From JAWXVD01 sp044425705 (GTDB lineage: Bacteria; Bacillota; Clostridia; Lachnospirales; Lachnospiraceae), in NCBI GenBank assembly GCA_044425705.1, contig JAWXVD010000056.1, forward strand, positions 1 through 19,897: 19,897 nt of DNA, read 5' to 3'. Shown in pieces: positions 1 through 7,300 of this stretch (its first letter is position 1; every line of letters starts with the position of its first letter). The notes beneath the pieces were generated by a model. The model was not told the origin of the DNA, ran no database searches, and worked only from the letters and a program-made list of their open reading frames with translations. The translations under genes were made by a program, and so were the position numbers.

Positions 1-1416
1 CTTGAAATTCGTTACTTTCTCGGGAACTGAAATAGAGATACTTAAGGCACCAGCATACCTTTTTTCGATTAAATGGGCATAATTTCTTAAATGAGCCAAT
101 TCATCGGATAAGTAATAATCTGTTTGTGTGAAATCTGATATATAACGAAGCATTTCAGAAAAACAGATACATAGTTCGGAAACTTCCAAGTCACCATTTA
201 AATAACTGACAGATTCAATCATAGAAATGGTATTATAAATGGTATGGGGGTTCATTTGTGCTTCTAGTGCTAAATAATAGGCATGTTCTTCATTTGCCTT
301 GGATTGCAATGTTTCGGCAAAGGATTTTTCTAGTTGTGCGAACATATCCTGAAAAGAATGATTGATAAATTCAAATTCATCTAAGGATTCAGAATTAGGA
401 ATAGATAAATACAAATTGTCCAAGGATACATTTTTTATGGATTGATTTAAATTCTCTAGTGGCTGTAAAAGCCGATTGGTACTTATTTGTACAAGGAACA
501 AGATAAATAAAAATAAAAGAATAAAGATTACAATAAAATAAATACCCAGGGTAAATCCTAAGGAAAGTTCGCTTTGTGGATTAGAGATAAGAAAAGTAAT
601 CCATGCAGTGGATTCTGATTGAGAGAAATAAATATAACTATTATTTTGATAAGATACTTGAGAATCATTATCTTGATTTTCAAGAAATAAATCTAAATAA
701 AAATTAGTATCAATCTCCTCATTACCATAAGGGTAGACAAGTTCACCAGTTGTCGTAATGACTACTATATTTCCTAAGGTGTCATCAATAGAGTAAAAGG
801 ATTCTAGTATTTTATAATCATTTTGTATCTCTACAGTTGTAATAGAATTATCTATAAAAGATGGAATTTTTCTCGTGACAGAATATACAATTTTTTCATC
901 AGCACCGAAATCATCAATATGTGGGGGAATGATAAAGTCTAAAGGATATACTTCTAATAATTTATCATTCCATGGATAATTTTTAATAGCAGCACTAATT
1001 AGGTTGGGCAATTCAGCTACTTTTGAGTAATTATAATAAGCATAATCATTGAAAGCAATAATACGATGATAATTTAGCAAAGGTGCATCTAAGGTAATAA
1101 AAATATCTAATAAGGTATTATTGCATTGTGTATAGAAAGCAATTTGATTTTCACCAGAACCAGTAACCGTTCGGAATTGTTCATTGATAGCCAACGCAAA
1201 AATATCCTGTTGCATAGTAGAGATTGAGGTGTCTACCTGTGTTTCAATACTGGATAATAATTCTAAATAAGAAGAAGTATTTTGTTGGCGGTTTTGCGTA
1301 TATAAAACAAAATAGAGTATCGAAGTAAATAGTAGCAAAATAGATGTTAAAAGAAAGGCATAGGTATAGAAAAATTTTCTGTTGAGGTTTAAACTTTTAA
1401 AAGTAAATTTTTTCAT
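1..1416 (-). CDS. YesM-type sensor histidine kinase (partial, C-terminus beyond left edge)
   Basis: Reading the minus strand from the ATG at 1416 gives 472 uninterrupted codons to the window edge. Seen: a membrane segment near residues 14-36, an extracytoplasmic sensor region of about 245 residues, a second membrane segment near 284-309, a HAMP-like linker, then the motif ALEAQMNPHTIYNTISMIES with the candidate phosphoacceptor His391. This is the His_kinase (PF06580) layout of YesM/LytS kinases, which normally reads QxNPHFLYNT; here FL is replaced by TI. The ATPase domain would lie off the window. The start is supported by an AGAAGGA-like site about 11 nt upstream. YesM kinases usually pair with AraC-type YesN regulators and control neighbouring sugar ABC transporters. 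The divergent glycan genes fit that role, so the likely ligand signal is the imported glycan or its binding protein. The response regulator is not in the window. Confidence 0.9.
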   Translation of the reverse strand, partial: MKKFTFKSLNLNRKFFYTYAFLLTSILLLFTSILYFVLYTQNRQQNTSSYLELLSSIETQVDTSISTMQQDIFALAINEQFRTVTGSGENQIAFYTQCNNTLLDIFITLDAPLLNYHRIIAFNDYAYYNYSKVAELPNLISAAIKNYPWNDKLLEVYPLDFIIPPHIDDFGADEKIVYSVTRKIPSFIDNSITTVEIQNDYKILESFYSIDDTLGNIVVITTTGELVYPYGNEEIDTNFYLDLFLENQDNDSQVSYQNNSYIYFSQSESTAWITFLISNPQSELSLGFTLGIYFIVIFILLFLFILFLVQISTNRLLQPLENLNQSIKNVSLDNLYLSIPNSESLDEFEFINHSFQDMFAQLEKSFAETLQSKANEEHAYYLALEAQMNPHTIYNTISMIESVSYLNGDLEVSELCICFSEMLRYISDFTQTDYYLSDELAHLRNYAHLIEKRYAGALSISISVPEKVTNFK

Positions 1417-1445
1417 TGGTATGACCATCCTTCTTTCGTGACATG

Positions 1446-1470
1446 CTCCCACCACCTAAAGAGGTGTGAG
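1446..1470 (-). repeat. Hairpin resembling an IS605/IS1341-type right end, in the kinase leader
   Basis: On the minus strand the arms CTCACACCTC and GGTGGTGGGAG surround a TTTA loop, with two mismatches, and are flanked by AGAATT on one side and GCATGTCAC on the other. Solitary ends of IS200/IS605-family elements, including the TnpB guide-RNA end, commonly read GAAT...hairpin...GTCAA/C. No tnpA or tnpB gene is nearby, so at most this is a remnant. It could equally be an ordinary leader hairpin of the kinase mRNA. Confidence 0.35.
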
Positions 1471-1542
1471 AATTCTTGCTGCATTTAGTTAAAATACTAG
1501 GATTCAGTGAATTTCTATACATAAACAGTAACTAACAATTTC

Positions 1543-1572
1543 ATCTTAGCGTAATGTTAATTAAAGTGTCAA
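1543..1572 (-). promoter_or_regulatory. Predicted sigma-A promoter for the sensor kinase
   Basis: On the minus strand a perfect -35 TTGACA (1572-1567) is followed after 18 bp by TAAGAT (1548-1543). Transcription would start near 1536, giving a leader of about 120 nt that contains the hairpin at 1446-1470. Confidence 0.5.
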
Positions 1573-1617
1573 GAAAATTAATTTTGTTTTCTTTTTATAA
1601 ATCAAGATACAGCTAAT

Positions 1618-1656
1618 CAAGTTTAACAATTTACTAAAACTAAACAGAAAATTACA
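1618..1656 (+). promoter_or_regulatory. Candidate activator boxes upstream of the GH151-like gene
   Basis: The segment abuts the -35 element and aligns without gaps to 3851-3889 upstream of the binding-protein gene at a constant offset. The first box, AAGTTTAACAATTTAC, matches TAGTTTAGGATTTTCC there; the second ends in the shared ATTACA. In the other promoter the two boxes are a clear 21-bp-spaced direct repeat, typical of AraC-family response regulators. Here the second box is weaker. Confidence 0.45.
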
Positions 1657-1685
1657 TTTACTTATGATGGAGATATAAGTATGAT
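1657..1685 (+). promoter_or_regulatory. Predicted promoter of the GH151-like gene
   Basis: TTTACT (1657-1662), a 17-bp spacer, then TATGAT (1680-1685). The -35 is poor, which suits an activated promoter. Its surrounding block ATTACATTTAC is identical to that of the promoter at 3890. The predicted leader contains the repeat at 1698-1730. Confidence 0.55.
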
Positions 1686-1697
1686 AAAAAAATAATC

Positions 1698-1730
1698 GTT
1701 ACTTTTTGCGGTGTAGCCGTGAAAAGAAAC
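1698..1730 (+). repeat. 33-nt palindromic repeat, copy A
   Basis: An imperfect hairpin with GCGGTGTAGCCG at its apex; 14 of 15 arm positions pair when G-U is allowed. Three other 33-nt copies with the same GGTGT core lie at 9682-9714 (inverted), 17327-17359 and 17400-17432. This copy sits between the predicted transcription start and the ribosome binding site of the GH151-like gene, so it would be part of that leader RNA. Confidence 0.65.
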
Positions 1731-1769
1731 AAATAATCAGATGCTAGGCTGTGAGGAAGGGGACTCATT

Positions 1770-3809
1770 ATGGATAAAACTTATCAACAAGTACTAAAAA
1801 AGTTGCACTTTGATATGCATACACCAGAATATATTGAAGATGTAGGAGGGGAATTAGACGTACAACGTTATGTAGAGGGGGTAAAGGCAACAGGTGCCCA
1901 GTCGGTTACGCTGTTTGCGAGATGTGCCTATGATTTTACTTATTTTCCAACAGAAATAGGGTTTCCACACCCTAATATGGTCAGAGAAGATATTTTTGGA
2001 GAATTATGTAGCGCTCTGCGAAAAGAAGGCATTGATGTCACTGCCTATATGACAGCCAGTGGTTTGGCGGAACAAGCGGTAGTGAAACATCATAGAGAAG
2101 ATTGGTTAGCAAAATCAAAAGAAGGAGAAGTATACAACTTACTAGGAGAGCCTAATGCACATGTTGAAACTTGTGTTACTAGTCCGTTTTATGAGGAAGA
2201 AATGATTCCCTTGATGGTAGAGTGTGCCAAAAAATATGATATTAATGCAATTTGGATTGACGGCGTGTACCATGCGCTTGATATGCCATGCTACTGTGAA
2301 CGATGTAGAAGTGAATTTTTGAAAGATGTACCACAGGCAAAAGGAAAGGTAGATAGTGCGCCATTTTATAGATGGAAGGTAGATAAAGTATGGGATTATT
2401 TAAATAAAGCAGCTTTGGCATTAGAAAAGGTAAAACCTGGTTGCACCACAGGGGCAGATACGCTAGGTTGTCCCCATTGGTCAATTCCCGAACCAGAACA
2501 GGTAGGGTTTATCACATTTGATCCACCAACACCTAATTTACCAGTGAGTATTTCTATGAATTTAGCAGCAACAGCCTGGAGAGGTAAAACTCTTGACATG
2601 AATATTCAAAGAATGCGTAATTGGCAAGATTTTAATTCAAGATCCAATGAAATGCTAATGACAGAGGCAGCAGTATGTGTGTCTATGAATTGTATGTTAA
2701 TTGCAGGAGATCTGATTCGACCTAAAGACATTAACCCAAATCTAGAATCCATGAAGCAAATCAAAACCATGTTTGATTTTGGAGAACAGATTTATCATAA
2801 AGTAAAAGATGTACCAGTACATGCAAACATTGCAATTTTATCTAGCCCAGAGCAAATCCGTGGAAACGGTAGTAAGTGGCCAGTAAATTATGATGTGATA
2901 GATTCTTGTTATCAGATGATTCTTTCTGCAGGACTTTGTGCACATATTCTATTTGATGATGATTTGAAAGAAAATATACATAAGTATGATTGTCTCATAG
3001 TGCCAGAGCAATCTTATATCGGTACTCATGCAGCGAAAGCCATAAAAGAATACGTAGAACAAGGTGGACACGTTATCGTAACAGGAATGGTTCCAAAGGC
3101 AGTAGATCCTTATGAACTAGATGAGATGGCTGATAGTGCTCTCATGGAAGAAATTTGTGGAGTTAAGGTAGAAGGTTTCTTAGAAGAACCACTTTCCTAT
3201 ATCAAGACGACAGAAGGAGAAGCCATAGAGTATTGGAATGAAGACTATCATCCAGAGATTGCAATTGGAGGAAAAGCTCAGCTCACAGCTGTTACAACAG
3301 CAAAAGTGGAAGCCTATCTATATGCCCCAGCACAAGCTTATCAAATAGGTGCTAGACCAATTGGAGAAAAAACAAGCGCACCAGCCATCTCTGTGAACCA
3401 AATGGGAAAAGGAAAGGTTACCTTTGTATCACAACCAATTTGTAAAGATTATGATGTGTTAGGTAATTTTTTGGGGAAAAGAATATTACAAGGAATCATC
3501 AGAAAAAATACCGCACCTTATGGAATATTATCAGGTGCTTCTAATGCACAGTTGGTGATTGCCAAGAATGAAGATACGGTCTGTGTCAGTACAATAGTAT
3601 TCCATAATGATTTGCGAGCAAAAACCACCAGAGTAGCCGATCAGGTAGGAAAAATAGCAGATTTAGTAGTTACATTAGAAGAGACGAGAACGCCTAAATC
3701 AGTCACTTCAGTCTTAGGAAATCCAGTAGATGTAGTGGCAAAAAATGGAAAGATTACCATTTCGTTTTCACCTGTAAAAATATATGCTGGTGTAGTGCTT
3801 CAATTTTAA
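1770..3809 (+). CDS. GHL6-type glycoside hydrolase, probable GH151 alpha-L-fucosidase
   Basis: A 679-residue cytoplasmic protein with no signal peptide. The N-terminal half has the pattern of the hypothetical glycosyl hydrolase 6 family (PF14871): LHFDMHTPEY near residue 12, SVTLFARCAYDF near 45, IWIDG with Asp164, then the cluster CYCERC (Cys174, 176, 179). A second conserved-looking acidic site is LMTEAAV (Glu299). Residues about 350-445 resemble the beta-galactosidase trimerisation domain (PF08532). Known: this domain pair characterises family GH151, whose studied members are alpha-L-fucosidases. Inferred: this enzyme removes fucose from an imported oligosaccharide, matching the GH95 enzyme downstream. 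The start is well set by GAGGAAGGGG about 8 nt upstream. A GH42-like activity remains possible. Its promoter matches that of the binding-protein gene that follows. Confidence 0.75.
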   Translation: MDKTYQQVLKKLHFDMHTPEYIEDVGGELDVQRYVEGVKATGAQSVTLFARCAYDFTYFPTEIGFPHPNMVREDIFGELCSALRKEGIDVTAYMTASGLAEQAVVKHHREDWLAKSKEGEVYNLLGEPNAHVETCVTSPFYEEEMIPLMVECAKKYDINAIWIDGVYHALDMPCYCERCRSEFLKDVPQAKGKVDSAPFYRWKVDKVWDYLNKAALALEKVKPGCTTGADTLGCPHWSIPEPEQVGFITFDPPTPNLPVSISMNLAATAWRGKTLDMNIQRMRNWQDFNSRSNEMLMTEAAVCVSMNCMLIAGDLIRPKDINPNLESMKQIKTMFDFGEQIYHKVKDVPVHANIAILSSPEQIRGNGSKWPVNYDVIDSCYQMILSAGLCAHILFDDDLKENIHKYDCLIVPEQSYIGTHAAKAIKEYVEQGGHVIVTGMVPKAVDPYELDEMADSALMEEICGVKVEGFLEEPLSYIKTTEGEAIEYWNEDYHPEIAIGGKAQLTAVTTAKVEAYLYAPAQAYQIGARPIGEKTSAPAISVNQMGKGKVTFVSQPICKDYDVLGNFLGKRILQGIIRKNTAPYGILSGASNAQLVIAKNEDTVCVSTIVFHNDLRAKTTRVADQVGKIADLVVTLEETRTPKSVTSVLGNPVDVVAKNGKITISFSPVKIYAGVVLQF

Positions 3810-3850
3810 TAAAATGAAAAATAAAAAACATATAAAAAATTGGTAAAAAC

Positions 3851-3889
3851 TTAGTTTAGGATTTTCCAAAATTTGTTTAGGATATTACA
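3851..3889 (+). promoter_or_regulatory. 21-bp-spaced direct repeat: candidate AraC/YesN-type regulator site
   Basis: GTTTAGGAT occurs at 3854-3862 and again at 3875-3883, exactly 21 bp apart (two helical turns). The longer windows 3851-3869 and 3872-3890 agree at 15 of 19 positions. The second box touches the -35 element at 3890. This is the usual geometry for an AraC-family activator contacting RNA polymerase. A related arrangement lies at 1618-1656. Confidence 0.6.
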
Positions 3890-3918
3890 TTTACCTAGGA
3901 ACAAAAAATGTATATTAT
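3890..3918 (+). promoter_or_regulatory. Predicted promoter of the binding-protein and permease operon
   Basis: TTTACC (3890-3895), a 17-bp spacer and TATTAT (3913-3918). The ATTACATTTAC block and the spacer length are the same as at the GH151-like promoter. A strong ribosome binding site AAGGAGG follows at 3938-3944, 7 nt before the ATG. Confidence 0.55.
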
Positions 3919-3951
3919 GAATATATCAACAAACATCAAGGAGGAAAAGAA

Positions 3952-5322
3952 ATGTTTAAAAAATTAGTAGCTATGGGATTAACCCTAAGTATGGTATCTA
4001 CATTATTTATTGGATGTGGATCAACAGAAACAGCAACAACTACAACAACAGAGACAGCAACAACAGAAACAACTACAGAAGAAGTAGCAACAGAGGAAGT
4101 AGCAACAGAGGAATTTGACATTGAAAGTTTAGAGGATGTAGTATTAACATACGCAATGCCTCAAACACAATTCAAAGATATTTTCCAAACATTAGCTGAT
4201 GAATATCATGAATACAGACCTAATATTACAATTGAATTCCAAGCAATTCCAGATGAACAATTCAATGACTTAATGCAAACAAAAATCAACTTAGGTGAAG
4301 CACCTGATATTTTAGCTCTTGAAAAAGGTGTGCGTTCAAAATTTGATCCAGAAAACTTCGTAGTATTTGAAGATGAACCATGGCAAGATAGATTGATTGA
4401 TGGCATGGACGAATATGAAATGAGCGGAGATGATGATGGTCAGTTAAGAACTTTAATCATGCAAGGACCTGCTCTTGAAGGTGGTTTATTATACAACACA
4501 GGTATGTTTGAAAAATATGGTTTAGAAGTGCCTACAACAATGGATGAATTCTATGATGTATGTGATGCGTTATTAGCAGAAGGTGAAACACCATTATATG
4601 CATCAGATAAAGATTTATGGACAGTTCAAATTTGGGCTTGTTCAGTAGCAACACAATTTATGACAGAAGCTGATTATGACTTGATTAATGCAAATGAAGC
4701 TAAATGGGCAGATTATGATCAATTAGCAGAAACAATTGATACAATGGCAGCGCTTCGTCAAGATGGTTATACAAACTCTGATTATTTAGCAGCTACATAT
4801 GACAGTGCTTTAACAGCAATGGCAGAAGAAGAAGCAGCAATGTATGTAATGGGAACATGGTTTATCGGTGATGTAGCGGCAATCAATCCTGACGTTGTCT
4901 TAGGATATGCAGCAATTCCACAATTTACAACAGATGCAGGTGGATTCCCAGCTAGAGGTGGTATGTCAATTTGGGAAGGTTCTGAAAACATTGAAGCAGC
5001 AAAAGATTTTATGAACTGGTTCTCACAACCTGAAAACATGGATCGTTATATGCTTGAATGGGGTTACTACCCAGCTTACACAGATCAAGAAATGGATATG
5101 CCAGAATGGCAACAAATCATCAATGATGATTTCATTATCCCAGATAACATTGGTTACGAAATCATTAACTCAAATGTATCAGCAGGTATTACAGTAGATG
5201 CATTCTGGGGTTACCAACAAGAAGTAATTATGGGTATCAGCACAGGTGCAGAAGCATTGGCAAAATTTGATGCAGATTATGCAGTACAAGCAAAAACAGC
5301 TGGCGTAGAAGCATTTCAATAA
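3952..5322 (+). CDS. ABC sugar transporter substrate-binding lipoprotein (CUT1, family 1)
   Basis: 456 residues. The N-terminus has KK, a hydrophobic stretch and lipobox LFIGC with the lipidated Cys22, so the mature protein is membrane-anchored outside the cell. Residues about 24-54 form a Thr/Glu-rich tether (TTTTTE, then EEVATEEVATEE), partly encoded by a perfect 15-bp tandem duplication. The rest is a family 1 extracellular solute-binding fold: VVLTYAMPQTQFKD at the start of the domain, APDILALEKG near residue 120, MGTWFIGDVAAINP and a Trp-rich C-terminal half. It would capture an oligosaccharide and deliver it to the two permeases that follow. The gene has its own activator-type promoter, and a hairpin downstream separates it from the permeases. 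The ligand is inferred to be a fucosylated glycan only from the flanking hydrolases. Confidence 0.93.
   Translation: MFKKLVAMGLTLSMVSTLFIGCGSTETATTTTTETATTETTTEEVATEEVATEEFDIESLEDVVLTYAMPQTQFKDIFQTLADEYHEYRPNITIEFQAIPDEQFNDLMQTKINLGEAPDILALEKGVRSKFDPENFVVFEDEPWQDRLIDGMDEYEMSGDDDGQLRTLIMQGPALEGGLLYNTGMFEKYGLEVPTTMDEFYDVCDALLAEGETPLYASDKDLWTVQIWACSVATQFMTEADYDLINANEAKWADYDQLAETIDTMAALRQDGYTNSDYLAATYDSALTAMAEEEAAMYVMGTWFIGDVAAINPDVVLGYAAIPQFTTDAGGFPARGGMSIWEGSENIEAAKDFMNWFSQPENMDRYMLEWGYYPAYTDQEMDMPEWQQIINDDFIIPDNIGYEIINSNVSAGITVDAFWGYQQEVIMGISTGAEALAKFDADYAVQAKTAGVEAFQ
4081..4110 (+). repeat. Perfect 15-bp tandem duplication in the lipoprotein tether
   Basis: GAAGTAGCAACAGAG occurs twice back to back, encoding EVATE EVATE in the flexible tether after the lipidated cysteine. 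Such in-frame units can vary in number between strains without affecting the binding fold. Confidence 0.85.
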
Positions 5323-5348
5323 ATATGTAGTCAGTCAATAAAAAACAT

Positions 5349-5379
5349 TGAATAATGGAGCCAAAAGCTCCATTATTCA
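5349..5379 (+). terminator. Intra-operon hairpin after the binding-protein gene (attenuator or 3' stabiliser)
   Basis: Perfect 13-bp arms TGAATAATGGAGC and GCTCCATTATTCA enclose a 5-nt loop. No U-tract follows, so full termination is unlikely. In sugar ABC operons a hairpin here commonly protects the binding-protein mRNA, giving more binding protein than permease. Confidence 0.7.
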
Positions 5380-5399
5380 TGATTTAAAGGGGTGAAATC

Positions 5400-6284
5400 G
5401 TGGTCAAATCGCAGAGAAAAATATATTCATTATATCTTGTTTTACCAGCATTAATTTTATACCTACTATATTTCATCGTTCCCTCAGGAGCAGGTATGCT
5501 ATATGCTTTTACATTTTGGACGGCAAGAACAATGGACACACCAGTGTTTAATGGGATTGATAACTTTATCTATATTTTTACAACACCAGAGCTTGTAAAG
5601 GGGCTTTGGAATACATTATATTTTGCAGTATCAACAGTTATATTAAAAAATGTTATTGGTTTAGGATTGGGATTATTAGTAAATAACAATACGTTTCTTG
5701 GAAAATACTACGCTAGAGGTGTTTTCTTCTTGCCTAATTTTTTGAACATGGTTGTTATCGGTGTAATTTTTGTTGCATTTTTACATCCTACAGGACCACT
5801 AAATCTGTTTTTAGAAAGTGTCGGACTTGGTTTTTTTGCACAGGACTGGTTAAATGACATTAAATATGCTATGAGTACCATTGTAGCAGTTGAGGTTTGG
5901 AGGACGTCTGGTTACCATATGGTAATTTACATAGCAGCCTTAAAATCTATTTCCATAGAATATTATCAGGCAGCTCAGATTGATGGAGCAAGTGCCATTC
6001 AAAGATTTAAATATATTACATTACCAATGATATCACAAGGTCTTACTATTAACATTATTTTAGCAATTATTTCTGGATTGAAAGTATTTGATCAAGTTTA
6101 TGTATTGACAAGTGGTGGTCCTGGAAATTCAACAAACGTAGTATTAACCTTTGTAGGTAAGATGTTTGGGCAAGGACAATGGGGAGAAGCTACAGCATAC
6201 AATCTTGTATTGACTGTAATGATTTTCGTGTTATGTTTAGGTGTTTTACTATTTATTGAGAAAAAGGGTGGTAGTGAAGAATGA
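5400..6284 (+). CDS. CUT1 sugar ABC transporter permease (MalF/UgpA-like)
   Basis: 294 residues with six predicted membrane segments, the first near residues 8-29. The permease EAA loop that docks the ATPase is clear at residues 187-209, EYYQAAQIDGASA followed by FKYITLP. The start is GTG, preceded by AAAGGGGTGA at a normal distance; no better ATG is available. The stop overlaps the next permease start in ATGA, indicating translational coupling. It forms the membrane channel with the next gene product for the substrate held by the upstream lipoprotein. No ATP-binding subunit is encoded in the locus, so a shared MsmX/UgpC-type ATPase elsewhere is inferred. Confidence 0.95.
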   Translation: MVKSQRKIYSLYLVLPALILYLLYFIVPSGAGMLYAFTFWTARTMDTPVFNGIDNFIYIFTTPELVKGLWNTLYFAVSTVILKNVIGLGLGLLVNNNTFLGKYYARGVFFLPNFLNMVVIGVIFVAFLHPTGPLNLFLESVGLGFFAQDWLNDIKYAMSTIVAVEVWRTSGYHMVIYIAALKSISIEYYQAAQIDGASAIQRFKYITLPMISQGLTINIILAIISGLKVFDQVYVLTSGGPGNSTNVVLTFVGKMFGQGQWGEATAYNLVLTVMIFVLCLGVLLFIEKKGGSEE

Positions 6285-7111
6285 GAAAGAATAAAAAATC
6301 GACGAAAAAAATAGTACAAGGAATGATACTGAATGCGACAATATTAATACTTAGTCTTGTTATTATTATTCCATTATTAATCGTAGTTTTTAACTCTTTT
6401 AAAGATTCTTATGAAGCATCTAAGTTTGAGTTAACACTACCAACAACATTTAATTTTGATAATTATATTGAAGTGTTTAATACAAGTAATATTTTCCAAG
6501 CAATGGGTAATGGTGCTATTTATGCAATTTCTACTTGTTTGGTAGTAATACTGTTTGCATCGTCAGCAGCTTTTATTGTACAGAGACGCAAAAATATTAT
6601 TTTATATCGAGTATTTATTTTTGGGTTGGTATTACCATTATCTATGATTCCTACGATTACATTAGGACAAATGCTAGGCATATATGGAACTAGATTTAAT
6701 CTAGTTATGATTTATTCAGCCACTAGCATTCCATTTTGTTTCTTTATGTACTATAATTTCATTAGTACAATAGCTAGAGAATTGGATGAAGCATCTATAG
6801 TTGATGGAGCAAAAACATTACAGTTATACTTCCAAATTATTTTGCCATTATTGAAACCAGTTACGTTTACATTAATTTTAATTACAGCAACGAATATTTG
6901 GAATGATTTCTATTGGCAATTATATTTTACTAATAGAGCAACACTTTGGGGAATGCCGATGACAGTATATCAATACTTTGGTTTGTACAGTAGATCATGG
7001 AACTTGGTAGCTGCCAATATCATAATCGCGGTATTACCAGTCTTAATCTTATTTATTGCCTTCCAAAAACAAATCGTAGAAGGTATGACAGCAGGAGCAG
7101 TAAAGGGATAA
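6281..7111 (+). CDS. CUT1 sugar ABC transporter permease (MalG/UgpE-like)
   Basis: 276 residues with six predicted membrane segments, a basic N-terminus (RKNKKSTKK) and an EAA loop at residues 167-189 (ELDEASIVDGAKT then FQIILPL). The MalG-type signature of a short periplasm-like loop after the first segment (VVFNSFKDSYEA) is present. It overlaps the preceding permease by 4 bp and is the last gene before a Rho-independent terminator, so the transport operon is binding protein, permease, permease. Confidence 0.95.
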   Translation: MRKNKKSTKKIVQGMILNATILILSLVIIIPLLIVVFNSFKDSYEASKFELTLPTTFNFDNYIEVFNTSNIFQAMGNGAIYAISTCLVVILFASSAAFIVQRRKNIILYRVFIFGLVLPLSMIPTITLGQMLGIYGTRFNLVMIYSATSIPFCFFMYYNFISTIARELDEASIVDGAKTLQLYFQIILPLLKPVTFTLILITATNIWNDFYWQLYFTNRATLWGMPMTVYQYFGLYSRSWNLVAANIIIAVLPVLILFIAFQKQIVEGMTAGAVKG

Positions 7112-7150
7112 AATATTAAAAAATTTAGTTAGAAATATCAAACAAAATGA

Positions 7151-7188
7151 AAATGTAAAGGTTGAATTTTTCAATCTTTACATTTTTT
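7151..7188 (+). terminator. Rho-independent terminator of the transporter operon
   Basis: Arms 7151-7166 (AAATGTAAAGGTTGAA) and 7170-7185 pair over 16 positions with one G-U and a 3-nt loop, running into TTTTTT. It lies 40 nt after the permease stop. The GH95 gene downstream is therefore either expressed by read-through or from its own promoter, which I could not define. Confidence 0.85.
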
Positions 7189-7300
7189 AAAATATAAAAA
7201 ATTTTTATTAAAGTGTCGCAAACATCAATGACACCTAGATTAGAATTTGATATTCTGGTCAGGTTTCTCAGCAAAAGGACGCTTTGAAAAGGAGGAAATT

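Larger units (their letters stand above)
1417..1769. other. Divergent control region between kinase and GH151-like gene
   Basis: This 353-bp gene-free stretch holds a kinase promoter on the minus strand, an IS605-end-like hairpin in the kinase leader, activator-type boxes and a promoter for the plus-strand hydrolase, one copy of the 33-nt palindromic repeat in the hydrolase leader, and the hydrolase ribosome binding site. No small ORF is convincing here. Confidence 0.7.

Noticed and set aside
1691..1704. CcpA cre site near the GH151-like promoter
   Set aside because: At least four mismatches to the consensus around ATCGTT; not convincing.
7247..7300. Longer GH95 start at ATG 7247
   Set aside because: It has no ribosome binding site, and the added residues are unlike the family; AAAAGGAGG sits correctly before ATG 7301.
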